From the NCBI GenBank assembly GCA_000328365.1, contig KB305800.1, positions 77,473 through 141,472 on the forward strand: DNA of 64,000 nt. The letters run 5' to 3'. The notes under the pieces were generated by a model. The model ran no database searches. It worked only from the letters and a program-made list of their open reading frames with translations, and was not told where the DNA came from. The translations under genes and the position numbers were made by a program. Below are positions 36,861 through 48,477 of the stretch, one piece after another (the stretch's first letter is position 1; each line of letters starts with the position of its first letter). Origin of the DNA: Capitella teleta. Lineage: Eukaryota > Annelida > Polychaeta > Capitellidae.

Positions 36861-39800
36861 ATGCCATTTTTTCTGACATCTGAGAAGCCGGATGAACTTG
36901 TGAATCTTCTCCCCGAAAACTTACGTCATCTTCCTCTTGACGACATCAGCAATGACACCGAAACAGACCAAATCTACATCAGAGCTCAAATCTCTTTCAA
37001 AGGGCCATACCAGAAATCGCGCAAGTACTTCAAGGCGTCTTTGGTGGAAGGCAACTTCTGCATCAACGCTTTCTTCTACGATAAAATTGCAGAATTCTGC
37101 CTCACTGCAGCCATTGGGGTGAGCCATGAGCCATGAGCTTCAATTCTGATCCCATTTCATCCCTTTTTAGGATACAATTGCCATTTCCAAAATGCGCATT
37201 GAGAAGAACACGCGACCGTCCCAAGGCGATCACGCCTGTCAACTGATTGTGAACAACGATGCGTGTGTTTGGGTGAGCGCGTCTCAGTTGTGCTCATTTT
37301 ATTCCTAAATTTTTTTATTTTTATTTTTATTTTTATTTGTTGCGTAGGCCTGTGTTGAGAAACCTCCACTGCATAATGCACCCGTTCCTACGGTTAGTCA
37401 GGATTGTTACAAGGCAGTCCTCATTATTGTAACTCTCCTTAGATCCCTAGAAAGGTCGTCAAGTACACTTATACCAAATTGGCTGATTTGAAGCCTAAAA
37501 CAAAAGCCAATGTTTGGGGAGTTGTTCGTTTCTTCAAGTCACCCACACGCTCCAGAGGTTCAGGTTAGTGCCTCCAGAAATTCTTATCCACGCTTCATGG
37601 ATTTGAACCCCAAAACCAGATTACAACTTATTCCTGACTCTGGTTGATCCATCTATTGTTGCTGTTCAAAGTAAACTCAGATGTTCATTTTTTGCTCGAA
37701 CGGCAGAAGGATTACCGGAGGTGCAACGCTCAGGAGACATTGTACGGATCCATCGTCTAGAGGTAGCATCCTAAATGATCAAGTATTACTTTTTGAAAAC
37801 TACGAATTGAACTCCTTCACAGATACAGCAACACAATGATCATTTAGTCGGAGGTAATTCACCTGGAATTTCGTTCTTAGCGTTTGATGGTAGTTTAGAT
37901 GGGGTCATGACCCCTCGGACGTCAAGTTCATCCTACACGATGACGCCAGATGATGAAGCTATGGTTGGTGGATTGATGCATAATGTGTTCAAATTTTGTT
38001 TTTTTTTTTTTTTTTTTTCCACAGCTGCATGAGTTGCGCGCTTGGATCGATTCATGGCAGGGTGACTTGGATTCCACCCCCGAGATTGATTCGACGACCC
38101 CGGATGACCCTTCCCAGAATGCAGCACTCCCTCTCGATTCTCTTCCCGTCCAATCAACTCGCCCAAAACACATCTTCACGTCAATCTCAAAAATCCGTAA
38201 TTTTGCTTATTGCAATCTCGTCTGTCAGGCAAGTTGAATAATTGCAGTCATCTCATAGTTCGTCAATTCAATTGCATTAATCATTAATTAATTAATTAAT
38301 TAATTAATTAATTAATTAATCATTGCAGGTTGTTGCCAAAGCTGTCATTGCTCAAGACTGTTGTGTCCTTTTACGAGTTTGGGATGGAACAAAAGCCACA
38401 CAGTGGGAAATTTTTTATTTAAGATGAATTTTTTCATTTTTAATCAAAATAAATATAATTCAGATTATTTCATGAAGAAAATCAACCGGATCGGTTGGAG
38501 CTCCTAAACTCAGATGAGGACCTGGTGTGCAAAGCTGGCGACAAGATGGTTGATATTTGGGCGTTTGACAACCATTTTGCAAGCGCTTCACAAATTGAGG
38601 TAAATAAAAAGAAATTAATCAACATTACAATAAAAATAACATTAACTTGTATTTTCAGTTGCGTTCTTTTATCTCTGTGATCAATTTACACGCAAGTCAA
38701 CCCAAGTCGGTATCTCCACCACGTATTGAGCTAACTCTCCACGGAGGTACTAGTTACGGAAAAAAGATTGAAAAACTAGACAATACACATCCAGAGGTAA
38801 AGATTTGTTGGTGATATTTTTCCCTAATTTTCTATCATGTAATTAGGTTGAAAAACTGGTTGAAAGAATCAATGAATGGGAATTGTCATTCAGCCTGACA
38901 TGCGTTGTTCATGACGGACATCTTGATACTGATAACCCAGCCGCAGGTCTGCCGAAATCACTCTTTATCACCATAGCAACCGCTTCTATCCACAGCTACA
39001 CTACCATGCCACGCCCATCAGCCCATCTCATCTCTGCAGCAAGTCCAAAACCACCAAACGCCATATAAATTCCGCGTGAGAGTCAAAGTGCTGGAACTGA
39101 GCCCTGAGCCCACTAAACCACACTCTATCTGCCAAATATACTGCCATGAATGCCACTTTCTGTGAGTTTAATATGTTATTGACTCACTTAATATCTGAGA
39201 CATGTTATCAATGTTTATTCATAGATCTCCATACCCTGAATCACTACAATGCCAAATCAATGACAAGTAAGTATTTATCATATGTGAGGCTTCAAGGCAA
39301 AATGTCACCCAAAAAAATAATTTTGGAGTTAGCCATATCATCTGATAGAGATTGGAACGCTGGACATTTTATTGTTTGGTTGTTTTAAAGAAATATGTTG
39401 ATTTGTCATTGAGATATGGCCATTTGAAGTCAGATAACCCAAAAATGCATATTCTGAGAAAATCAATCTATAAAATTTTTGCTATGAGTTACGCGGGCAA
39501 TTTGACCCTGGATAGTGGTCCTGCTTCTTGCTTCGTGATTGGTTGGATGGCGAATGAATATAGTCCAAGTCTATAGTTTCAGAAAGTAGAGAGGACAACC
39601 TCCCCAATGATATCAGTCATTTAGATGCGATGTGAAACAGCCAAATTGCCGATAATTGAAAACGAGCACATTGTATTATTAAATGCTCAATTACAACAAT
39701 AATTGATGCATTTATATTTTGATCACAGTTTTAATGCATATACCATCATGTAGAAAAATGAAATCTGCATCGAATAAGCTGAGAATCTCAAAACGTTAAA

Positions 39801-40361
39801 CATTGCCTCAGCTACTTAAATCACCTCTAGCACTGTTGTGCGACATATCCATGGGTTTTGCCATGGTAATTTTATACAGATATTGGAATACCTTGTGGAA
39901 GTCGTAATTAAATTTTTTTTTGACTCCCAACAGACCGTGGTTGGAAATGAGAGATGATAATGGTGATTTCCGTTGTCCGACCCAGAATTGCAATTCTCAA
40001 ATTCAAACGGTTTTTATGATGAAATTGTTGCTTCACGATGGTGACTCAAGTTTACGAGTCGGTCTTTGGGGAAATGAAGCGGTGAGTTACCATGATGAAA
40101 AAGATGAATAATTCTATATACTTCCCTGGTGAAAATAATACTTCTGTCCCGCAGGTGAAATTCCTTCATGATTTCAGTCCATCGGATGTTTTACTGAATG
40201 AAGATTTATTTGCGAGTGTTTCACGATCACTTCTTGAAATCTGTCCAAAACCAACACAAACCTTTGACGCAAATCGACCGTGGATTGAATGCTGTGTAAT
40301 GTCATTCAGCAGAAACACAGACAAAAAATATCTTATTTTTGATACTCAGCTCAACACATAA
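36861..40361 (+). CDS. POT1: POT1, single-stranded telomere DNA-binding protein
   Basis: Exons: 36861-37118, 37171-37272, 37348-37392, 37443-37563, 37620-37762, 37823-37963, 38025-38228, 38329-38402, 38464-38599, 38659-38796, 38847-38946, 38996-39161, 39225-39266, 39934-40081, 40155-40361; about 674 aa (human 634). OB1 (about 140-270) shows YTYTKLADLKPKTKANVWGV, VRFFKSPTRSRGSDY and GDIVRIHRLEI. OB2 (about 290-440) shows LVCQVVAKAV, LLRVWDGTKAT and LTLHGGTSYGKK. The OB3 halves show YKFRVRVKVLE, a zinc-ligand-like CHEC, then CPTQNC, and end PWIECCVMSFSRNTDK...IFDTQLNT. In animals POT1 binds the telomeric 3' overhang and works with TPP1. Two oddities: about 135 residues precede the usual start, with an OB-like pattern, and the region between the two zinc-ligand pairs is only about 30 residues, so the Holliday-junction-resolvase-like insertion of vertebrate POT1 seems absent. 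An in-frame stop upstream of 36,861 supports the chosen start. Confidence 0.95.
38229..38328 (+). other. GC-AG intron of POT1 containing a (TTAA)n tract
   Basis: The exon ends CTCGTCTGTCAG and the intron starts GCAAGT, a standard GC donor context; the acceptor is TTGCAG at 38,328. The joined reading NLVCQ-VVAKAV matches the human POT1 segment DLTCQLLGKAE, so no nearby GT donor fits. About nine TTAA units lie at 38,284-38,320. Confidence 0.85.
39267..39933 (+). other. Enlarged 667-bp POT1 intron at the OB3 split point
   Basis: Other POT1 introns here are 50-110 bp. Frames inside this one show no similarity to the resolvase-like domain and no convincing exon. It may hold an insertion whose ends I could not define. 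Confidence 0.6.
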
Positions 40362-40364
40362 TTT

Positions 40365-40379
40365 AATAAATATTTTTAT
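40365..40379. terminator. Back-to-back poly(A) signals for convergent genes
   Basis: AATAAATATTTTTATT carries AATAAA on the plus strand four bases after the POT1 stop, and on the minus strand facing the convergent gene. Use by the minus-strand gene would imply a 3' UTR of about 620 bp. Confidence 0.45.
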
Positions 40380-41001
40380 TGATCAACTCAATTTTTTGGT
40401 GTGCAAGGATCTGTTTATACATGCTAGCTGATCTTTATGGGAAGCAGTTCCATGGCTCCAAACATAAATCATGTATACCTTCATTCATACTATAGGGATA
40501 AGTGCTCTGGGTGTGGTCATTCACTCACAGTATTTGTTTAATCATAATATGCACATCGTACAAAAAGCAGCCATATTAACAGAAAATAAACTTTACTCTC
40601 TTGATGCTAAAGTGGAGAAATTCATTTCAGTCTCAAATACAGGAGGCTTTTTGTTTTTTAAGGGAAGACAATTAACTCCTGGTGAGAGGAATCGGTGCAT
40701 TTGTTTCTGAATTAATAATTTAATCTACAAGGAAAATGGAAAAAAAAAAGGGATTTTCTCAATTATTAATTAAATTCTTCATAAAATATTATAAAAACAG
40801 AATTATTTCTCATATCTGCATACGTAAAATTACACTACAAATGTGTTATACAGCACTAATACATTAAATCGATTGCCATGCAGGTTAAAAAAATAAACTC
40901 TCCTGTTTGATAGAGAAATAAATGCTTTTGGAGAGGAATTCTCATATTTCCAGTCATTGCTAAGTAAGAATAGAAAAAACTTCAGCATTTTCTTCACTTC
41001 T
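40380..41001. other. Interval between convergent gene ends, AT-rich
   Basis: Probably 3' UTR of the minus-strand gene; short open frames (for example 40,471-40,710) show no recognisable features. Confidence 0.5.
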
Positions 41002-44000
41002 TCAACAGAACAGTTGTCTCGAAATTCCCTTGTGTTGTTGAACGATGCTTGGGCTATCATCGTCATCATCGAGCGTTAAATCCACGACCGAGTTGTCTGA
41101 CTTCTGCCACAGCGAGTGACCTGTGCTAACAGGAGGGGCCACCTCCACTATGCTCATCACACGGTTATTTTGAGCATCTTGGTGTTCGATCAAGTCGATC
41201 GTGAATACTTTGTGCAAATTCTGAAAATGACCTTGAATCACTTGTCTCGCGTTCTCATAGCACTTGAGTGACGCGTTACACAGATGACATCGGAACAGCA
41301 TGGCGGGCGGCCGGCTGCCTCTGAACCTCTTAGCCGGTCGCCGGCTATCCGCCGACATTGATGAAGTAAGCGGCCTCTTCCGGCATACTTCCGATTCTTC
41401 ATCAGAAGAAATAGCAATGACGTCATCATTGACGACCTTCTTCACAGGTGAAGGTCTAGGAGACGGGGCGAAAGACCTCTTCTGCCTCCAGACTTTGATC
41501 ACATCCGCGGATAGTTTATGCAACCTCACAGTGCAGCGTTTCAATGATTTGCAGAGCACCCTGGCTTGCTGGCTGAGGCCAGTGCGCAGTACTCGTTGCC
41601 TCTCTCTCCGTTGCACCCTGTTGAAGCAGAATGTGTGGGTGTACTTGAGCGGGCGCTTCTTATAACAGATGGGATATCCTGCTACCAAGCGATCCCTTAA
41701 CTTATCGATAGCTGCTGCTTTGTTAGGAGTGTGGCAGTACTGCTCATAAGACGGTGCCCCCCCCTCCTGCCTCTCCTCCGCTTCAGGCACAGTTCGTCTG
41801 ATCAGAGATGCTAAATGAGGCTTCACTCTACTGCCCAGTTCAGAGCACAAGTCAATTTGGAACAGGCGATAAGAGTTTGGCAGCTTGATGTCTCGGTCGG
41901 AGGAGGCCTCGCTCGAAGCGTCATCGGAGTCGTCCGGCTGCAGACAGCGCTTGGCTTGTGAGCCAAACGGACTGGCATCGCGACTCATTTGCGAGATGAG
42001 AGATTTGGAAGGAGTGGGTGACAGCGGAGTGGTCACAATGACATCGTCATCCAGGATTTCCAAATCAGGAGCGCACTCAGAGAGGCGCCTGCTGCTGCTG
42101 CTCAGGTGAGCAGCGCGAGTCTTTGTGATTAAACCAAGATTGTGGAGGTGCTCAAGTTTACTGAGCATTTTGGTTTTGACTGGCAGCCGTCTACATGGAG
42201 CAGCACTCTCTATTTGGAAGGGACGAGGGTCTGGCTTGGGTAACCCTAAGCAAAGAGAAATAATCATCATTACAGAGAGACCTTTTAATTGAACATACCT
42301 GATGAATCCACAACAGTGTAATTGCCATTCGGTTTTACCATCCTCTCTTCGCTCTGCAAAAACAACAATTCATCAACTACTCAGTTCTCGCGGTAACCTC
42401 ACATTGAGCGGGGAATTCTCCAGGTTCTCCCTGGCCGTCAGTGGTTGCTCCCCTTCCAGACTCTTCTTCCCGTTCTTCCTACGACCCTTCTCCTCCCTCG
42501 TCTTCAACCGTGTGCTTTTTGACGGCTCAAGGGGTGCAAACTTTGGTCCCAGGAGCATCGACTCGAGGCCGTAGAACTCGTAGCAAGACTTCACTGCAGC
42601 CAGCATCATGAGTTTATTGCCGTAGATTTGCTGCATGGTGATTCATGTTTATAATTGCGTGATGTCACCATCTCAACATGGGACGCATACCTTATAAGGC
42701 CAGGCAGCATTTTCCGGCCACCAGAGCGGTTTAAAGAGCGGTTTGCCTATGTAACTGCCGTTGCTCACATTCCGCATGAGCAGATCACTGATGTGCTCCT
42801 TCAGCTCAAACTGCAATTGAAAGCACAATAAAAATAAAATGCTGATAAAGAAATGCAGACAAAAAACACATGCAAGAAACAGCCACAGATACTTTTAACA
42901 GAAACTGCGCAATGTTAGTATTTCTAATCAAAAATGAAGAGCTCTATCATTTGAGAAAAATTGATTTTGCAATGAAAACACTAGTATAAAGATTATACAG
43001 TAGGCTCATTAACTTCATTTATCACACTCAAGACATTTACAATAGATGCGAAACAGATGCTGTTAGGAAGAAGGTCACACATAAAAGCCAAAATGGACAC
43101 CCAAACTGCTGTCACAAATTCACACAAGTGTTGGCAAACACTCTTGGAATCCTAAATATCCGTGACTCACGCGACACAGCAATTGTGCAAGTGTAGAATT
43201 ATCATGGTGCCAGATAAGAGCTATAAAACTGCCATGAGAGCTTCAACATTTGGGTTTCCACAAACACTCATGGTGTACGGTGTGATGGTCAGGCTACAGA
43301 TGCAACCATGGTTCCATGTGATCAATCAATGAATTCCAAAATATCCTTGGAAAAATAAAGCCAGACAAATGAACCCTGAGCCTAAAAGTATCCAGTCTGA
43401 TTTAGGATTGTGAACAATCCTAAACTAAGTTAGCTATCAGTGATAGCTAAGTGCGAAACCAAATACTCTCTGAAAGCTGGTTAATGATATTTGCCTTAAT
43501 TTTTGTGGATTAGATAAGTTTATGTGAAAAATCTTGAAAAATCTTGAGAAATGTTGTTCTCTAATTTTAAAATATTCCTACCTACTAAGAGTGTATTCTG
43601 GAGTGTGAAATAAGGCAAGGATTTGGTCCGTCTTATAACAGAATAGAAATCTGAAGTGAGGCCAGCCAGAGATGGAGAATAATCTGAGCTGTGTTGGGCA
43701 CAAAATACAAATCCCACACAATTGGAAATTTGGAGCCAGGATCATAAAGATATCCAAATAGCTAGAGGGTATTCTGACAAGAGATGATTTAAAACATTTT
43801 TGGGACTGATGCTTGTTGTTTGTGGCAGTAAAGACATCGTTTCAGGTATGATTCTGAGAAAAATGGATCAAGATTCAATGAATATCTAGTTGGGTTGTTA
43901 TGTTTGGTTTTCTTCCTGTTGTTTTCTCGGGTAGTTTTCTCATCAGCTCCTGTCTCAACAGCGCAAGAGCAGTGATATTTCCTTTGGTCAATCTGGATGT

Positions 44001-44851
44001 CTTGCATTCTCAACAAGAAGGTCGGTATAGCTAGATATTTATCTTATCAATTGAGATTAATTTCATCATGCTGCGAACAAACTTCCCTCTTTAAAATCTC
44101 AGGCCTGTTCTGATATAGTACCCTGCTGAAGGGCTTTGCCTTCAAACAAGTCCTGATTCGCTCTGTTTCAGTATTCACTCTGATCCAACTATTTCTTAAT
44201 AAACTTTTAGTCAGCAAAACTGGTTAGACTTGGCCGAAATATCTACAATCCAACTATGTTGTAATTGGAACCACAGTATACCTCTATAGCATCTCAACCC
44301 AAAGCAGAAGTTTCAAAGGAGTGAGTGATACAACCAAAGTAGCTCTCGAATTTTCACATACTGTAAAACCAAAAAATTTCACAGACCAGAAATGTTCTCG
44401 ATCACGGCCGACCACAAAAATTCCATGCGGGACTTTTCATCAGCCCATGCCAACAGATAACATACATACGTGCGACCACGAAAATGTTTCCATGGGCACT
44501 ACCGAGAAATTTAGGGCCGCGAAATTTTGCTGTTTTACAGTGATCTCTTTGCGTGAAACAATGACGTTTAGTTCAGGCGATCACATAAACCTCTTGCTTT
44601 AACAAGAGGCACCTTTAACAATAGTTAAACAAGCTAAGCCAATGGGCCTATGGACAAATGGGTCAATGTACCCATGGGTCAATGGACTAATATGCAATTG
44701 GCTTATTATGTTTAAATCAGCTCCCATTGAATGGCCTTAATTCTTCATAAGGTATCTTTTAACTGAAAAAGAGCAAGCAGAGGGATAAATAATGGAGTCT
44801 CACAGGGCTCAGCTTGTCCAGCGAGTTCTTCAAAGGAGGAAGGCGAACCAT
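41002..44851 (-). CDS. Unrecognised protein with one C2H2 finger and SUMO-interaction motifs
   Basis: Five coding exons on the minus strand: 44851-44804 (exon begins at 44870), 42810-42691, 42630-42403, 42353-42299, 42245-41002; phases agree and give 564 aa. The N-terminal 130 residues look like a folded domain (MVRLPPLKNSLDKLSPFELK, then a Trp/Pro-rich segment GKPLFKPLWWPENAAWPYK, then SCYEFYGLESMLL). A basic linker and low-complexity Ser/Asp stretches follow. A C2H2-type finger has C470-x2-C473-x16-H490-x4-H495. Near the end VVDLTL plus five Asp (about 537-547) is a textbook SUMO-interaction motif, and VIAISSDEE (about 425) is a second candidate. Several basic clusters suggest a nuclear protein. 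The name is unknown to me; a SUMO-dependent chromatin or repair role is inference only. The true start could lie in an exon upstream of 44,871, but the ATG at 44,851 is the first in frame seen. Confidence 0.85.
42811..44803 (-). other. 2-kb first intron of the zinc-finger/SIM gene
   Basis: No exon recognised. Holds the small MITE at 44,361-44,540; the rest is unassigned AT-rich sequence. Confidence 0.7.
44361..44540. mobile_element. Small MITE with CTGTAAAAC inverted ends
   Basis: Ends CTGTAAAACCAAAAAATTTC and the complement of CTGTAAAACAGCAAAATTTC; 180 bp; TA precedes the left end and a decayed TG follows the right end, suggesting a Tc1/mariner-type TA duplication. Confidence 0.6.
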
Positions 44852-44870
44852 GTTGCTAGCCAACGTCCAC

Positions 44871-45844
44871 CTGGAAGAAACAAGAGATAAACGTAAAATC
44901 CAAGGAGAAACAGCATACTTCAATGTACATACTCATTCAATACCATTGCGTAACAACCTTATCTGCTAAGGTTAATAAACGACCAACTAGCTGAGTTGCT
45001 GCTAGGAGAGAAACTGAAACAGGGAGATGTGCCCTCATTATATATAGGTACGCAGAACTGGAGCCAGCCGGTCAGAACCGGTTTTGACTGGTTCTCAGGG
45101 TGACGTCACGCTAGTCGAATGACTCACGCGGCTAGTATGAGTCACTGTCGAAACAACAACATACTGCGTCATACTCGGATACTAAGCCTAGCTATCGATC
45201 TCTTTTTATTCAGCGAAGGCTGGCGTTCGCGTAAATACTGGCACAGCGCCAACTCAATATTGCTCAGCCATAGTGAACAGATATTGACAAAGCCTCAGGC
45301 AGAAAACCTAATGAAATGTAGCCATGGTAACATTACTCTTAAATGGTGAGCAATTATCTGAAAGGCTCATTCAGAAAAATCGCTTTTCCTCTCATTGGAA
45401 AAGTGTTCTAGACAGAATATGAGTCAACGTGATGGCTGAAACACAAAAATGTCAAAGGAAAATCCCAGAATTTGTACGAAAGGGAACCTGGATACAATTA
45501 TTATTAGTTTTCAACAGAATCCTGGCAAGCGTCCAAATTCATTTCAGGCTAAGCAGCAACACAACAGCTCTCCAGCAACAGCCCTATAGCGAACCAGTTT
45601 GTGTTGGTTTTGTAACTGCTTGCAGCCGGAATAAACTGGTTCCACAGCGACCTTGATAATATCGATTGATGAGTCACAAGTGCTTAGATCACGAATGCCG
45701 AATCACGAATACTGAATGATGATGAAGGCAAATATGAGTGTGATAAGAGCAAAATTAGATGAGATAAGATTCGATCATACCCTGAATATTAATACACGAA
45801 TATCAGGACAAATTATGATGCTTGTGATAAGTTAGTTTCTATTA
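44871..45844. other. 5' flank of the zinc-finger/SIM gene
   Basis: Likely contains its promoter and a 5'-UTR exon. A CRE-like TGACGTCA occurs near 45,101 and a short inverted repeat (GGTCAGAACC / GGTTTTGACTGG) near 45,069. Other sequence unassigned. Confidence 0.4.
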
Positions 45845-47579
45845 TTATGCATGCCTTCCAAAATCGTGCATCTCGCCCGCCTTTAACTCAGAATTCTATT
45901 TTCTCACCCAATAAATGTCTTTGTTGCGAATCATGTTTCCCTAGTGTGGCTAAAAAAAATAGTTATTTCTTAGTTTGTACGGTATTAAGCAGACATGGTC
46001 TTTTTACATTCTTTTCTGTTATTGCTTTGTGTGATGCACCTATTCTTCATTTCACCTCAGTATTCTTCATTGTGCCTGTTCAACAGCTTGTCCACATAAA
46101 ATACGAGGGTCGTTCAAAGTTCTCGGCCTGTGGTGATGAGCTCGATCTCACTGCTTCATCAATATCCATGAATGCAGTATATAACCTCCACATTGTCTTC
46201 TCAATAAAATAAGTCATTTAACATTATCAGTCATTTAAAATAATTATTTAAATTTCAATATAACTTATGTTGAATTTTTGTGTATTGTGCAAAAGATATA
46301 CACTTTTGGCATCTGTTGCTGCCTTACAATTTTGTCTAAGTGGAATAACTTTAAAATGAAACCTCATAAAATTGACATTTATATTATAGAAACATCTCAG
46401 TGCACTATGGATATCACAACGAAGATTAGGGTATACCCATAATAGTGTAGTACTGAGAATTTTCTCCTTATTATAAATGCTAATTTAGTTTATGAATAAT
46501 ATATTATGTCTCTGATAACTTTTTGATTGACAAAATATTGGCTGTATATCAATGTTTATGCATAAATGAGGATAATAATGTCACTCTACTTTAATGGTTT
46601 GAGCCGCCAGCCGGCGCCATGGAGGCCTGAGCCGTCAGCCAGCCGCGGCACAACGGCTCGCCGCCATGTACATACGCCGCCATGAAAATCGTAAAAAAAA
46701 AAATAATATTGTTTACAATAAACGGCAATCGTTGAGAATTGAGATGCGAGTGATGTGACTCTTTGCACTTGATCATCTATCATCTTCCCCTCTAGAATCC
46801 CCTCCTTTGCATCATGTCCGTTTCAGAACAGCTGTGTTTTGTTTTGGATTAGCTCAACCATGGAACAATAGTGACATCCTCTGTCGTCATTGACTGTTGA
46901 ATACAATCCATGTTTGTTTTGATAACAAGTCACGATAAGAGCATAATTTCTCAAATGCTTGAGTGGCGCTAAATTAAATGATGTCTGGCTGGATAAGAAG
47001 AACAAAATAACTGCTGTCAACTGCGATATTGCATCATTCATTCGCGCTATTGACCAAGTACGATTCCGATTGATTTCTGGACTCCGGAGAGAGAAAATAT
47101 TCTTGCTCTGAGCTGGTTTGAGCCGTGATTTTTACTCAGCCGCCGCCGTGAAGAAAGATCAGCTCAGCCGACTAGCCGCAGAATTGCTGCTTCAGCCAGC
47201 CGTATTTTCACGGCTTGGCGGCTTCGGGGTCTATTTGGACAATATGCCGACACCTTGTAAAGATCATGTCAGATCATGTACTGTTTTAATCCTTATATCA
47301 CTTGATCACTGCTTTGTTTTTCCGCTCAAGGTGCAACATTTATCATTTCTATCCTTTCTATCACTTTAAAACCTTCGTTAATCCTGTTTTTCTCAAATTC
47401 TAATCTTATGGTGTAACTTGTTTTGGTACGATCACGAGTGACCTCGATGTACAATAAATACTGGCTGCAGCTAGCAGTCGGGGTAGTATCTTTGGAATCC
47501 GTCTCCAGTTGTTCATCCGTTGTTATCCTAGTCTCCATATTAGCGAGCCTTTGTCCAAGCTAATATCTTCAGGGCTAGA
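45845..47579. repeat. Direct duplication, copy A (about 1.73 kb)
   Basis: Nearly identical, by eye, to 48,478-50,168; differences are scattered substitutions and small indels, including a 31-bp segment present near 47,083-47,113 and absent in copy B. The right end of homology is sharp after CAGGGCTAGA; flanks then diverge. Conserved short frames exist on both strands but show no recognised domain, and a GCC-rich patch lies near 46,600-46,680. No terminal inverted repeats or target duplication found. Confidence 0.85.
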
Positions 47580-48213
47580 TAGTGGAGTCTGTTAGCTGAA
47601 TGATCCTGCATTTTATGATGAAGCTACCAAACCTTTAAAATATATAATATTAGCTATTATGATTAATTATTTCGTGTATTAGAGTCATCAACGAGGTGGA
47701 TTTCAATAAGTTCATGGCGCGTTCATTTTTAGAGATTATCATAACGTCATCATGACGTCAACGCCATTATCAGCGAATCCCGTCCATTTTCGACCAATCA
47801 CGAAGCACCTTTTTCGACAGTCCGTTTCAATTGAAAATGGTCTACGCGACTTGTTCAAGTTGTTGTGAAATGTTATTCCGCAGCTTTCAGTTAATATGGT
47901 GAGTATAATAGCACCATGCCTGATTCAAAGGTATCCACAAATCATTCCCCGACATTTGTGATAGGATTTTGGGAGATATCATTCACTGTAAACAGCTAAA
48001 CCTCTGTAATTCCAACTCATGCATGTGCGCTGACTCAGCTGACGAGAACCGTCAGAACGTAAACACTGTTGAATAAAGTTGAACTTCAGTGAAATGTCTC
48101 ATGCTCACTGTTATTCAGTCTCGGTGACAATCACAGACTCTTTAATTGAATTGACAATCGAAATATACGGTATATATAACGGTCCAGCGAATTATATATT
48201 CCAGTCAAACCTA
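47580..48213. other. Unique sequence between copy A and the assembly gap
   Basis: Separates copy A from the gap; no homology to the sequence after copy B. A CCAAT box and TGACGTCA-like motifs occur near 47,740-47,800, but no gene is recognised. Confidence 0.5.
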
Positions 48214-48477
48214 NNNNNNNNNNNNNNNNNNNNNNNNNNNNNNNNNNNNNNNNNNNNNNNNNNNNNNNNNNNNNNNNNNNNNNNNNNNNNNNNNNNNNNN
48301 NNNNNNNNNNNNNNNNNNNNNNNNNNNNNNNNNNNNNNNNNNNNNNNNNNNNNNNNNNNNNNNNNNNNNNNNNNNNNNNNNNNNNNNNNNNNNNNNNNNN
48401 NNNNNNNNNNNNNNNNNNNNNNNNNNNNNNNNNNNNNNNNNNNNNNNNNNNNNNNNNNNNNNNNNNNNNNNNNNNNN
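48214..48477. other. Assembly gap (264 N)
   Basis: Run of N. Frames spanning it are meaningless. Copy B of the duplication starts at the first base after the gap. Confidence 1.

Noticed and set aside
38847-39068. POT1 ending at 39,068 by reading straight through exon 11
   Set aside because: A 49-bp intron (38,947-38,995) restores the reading SLQQVQNHQTPYKFRVRVKV, matching vertebrate POT1, and continues to the true C-terminus.
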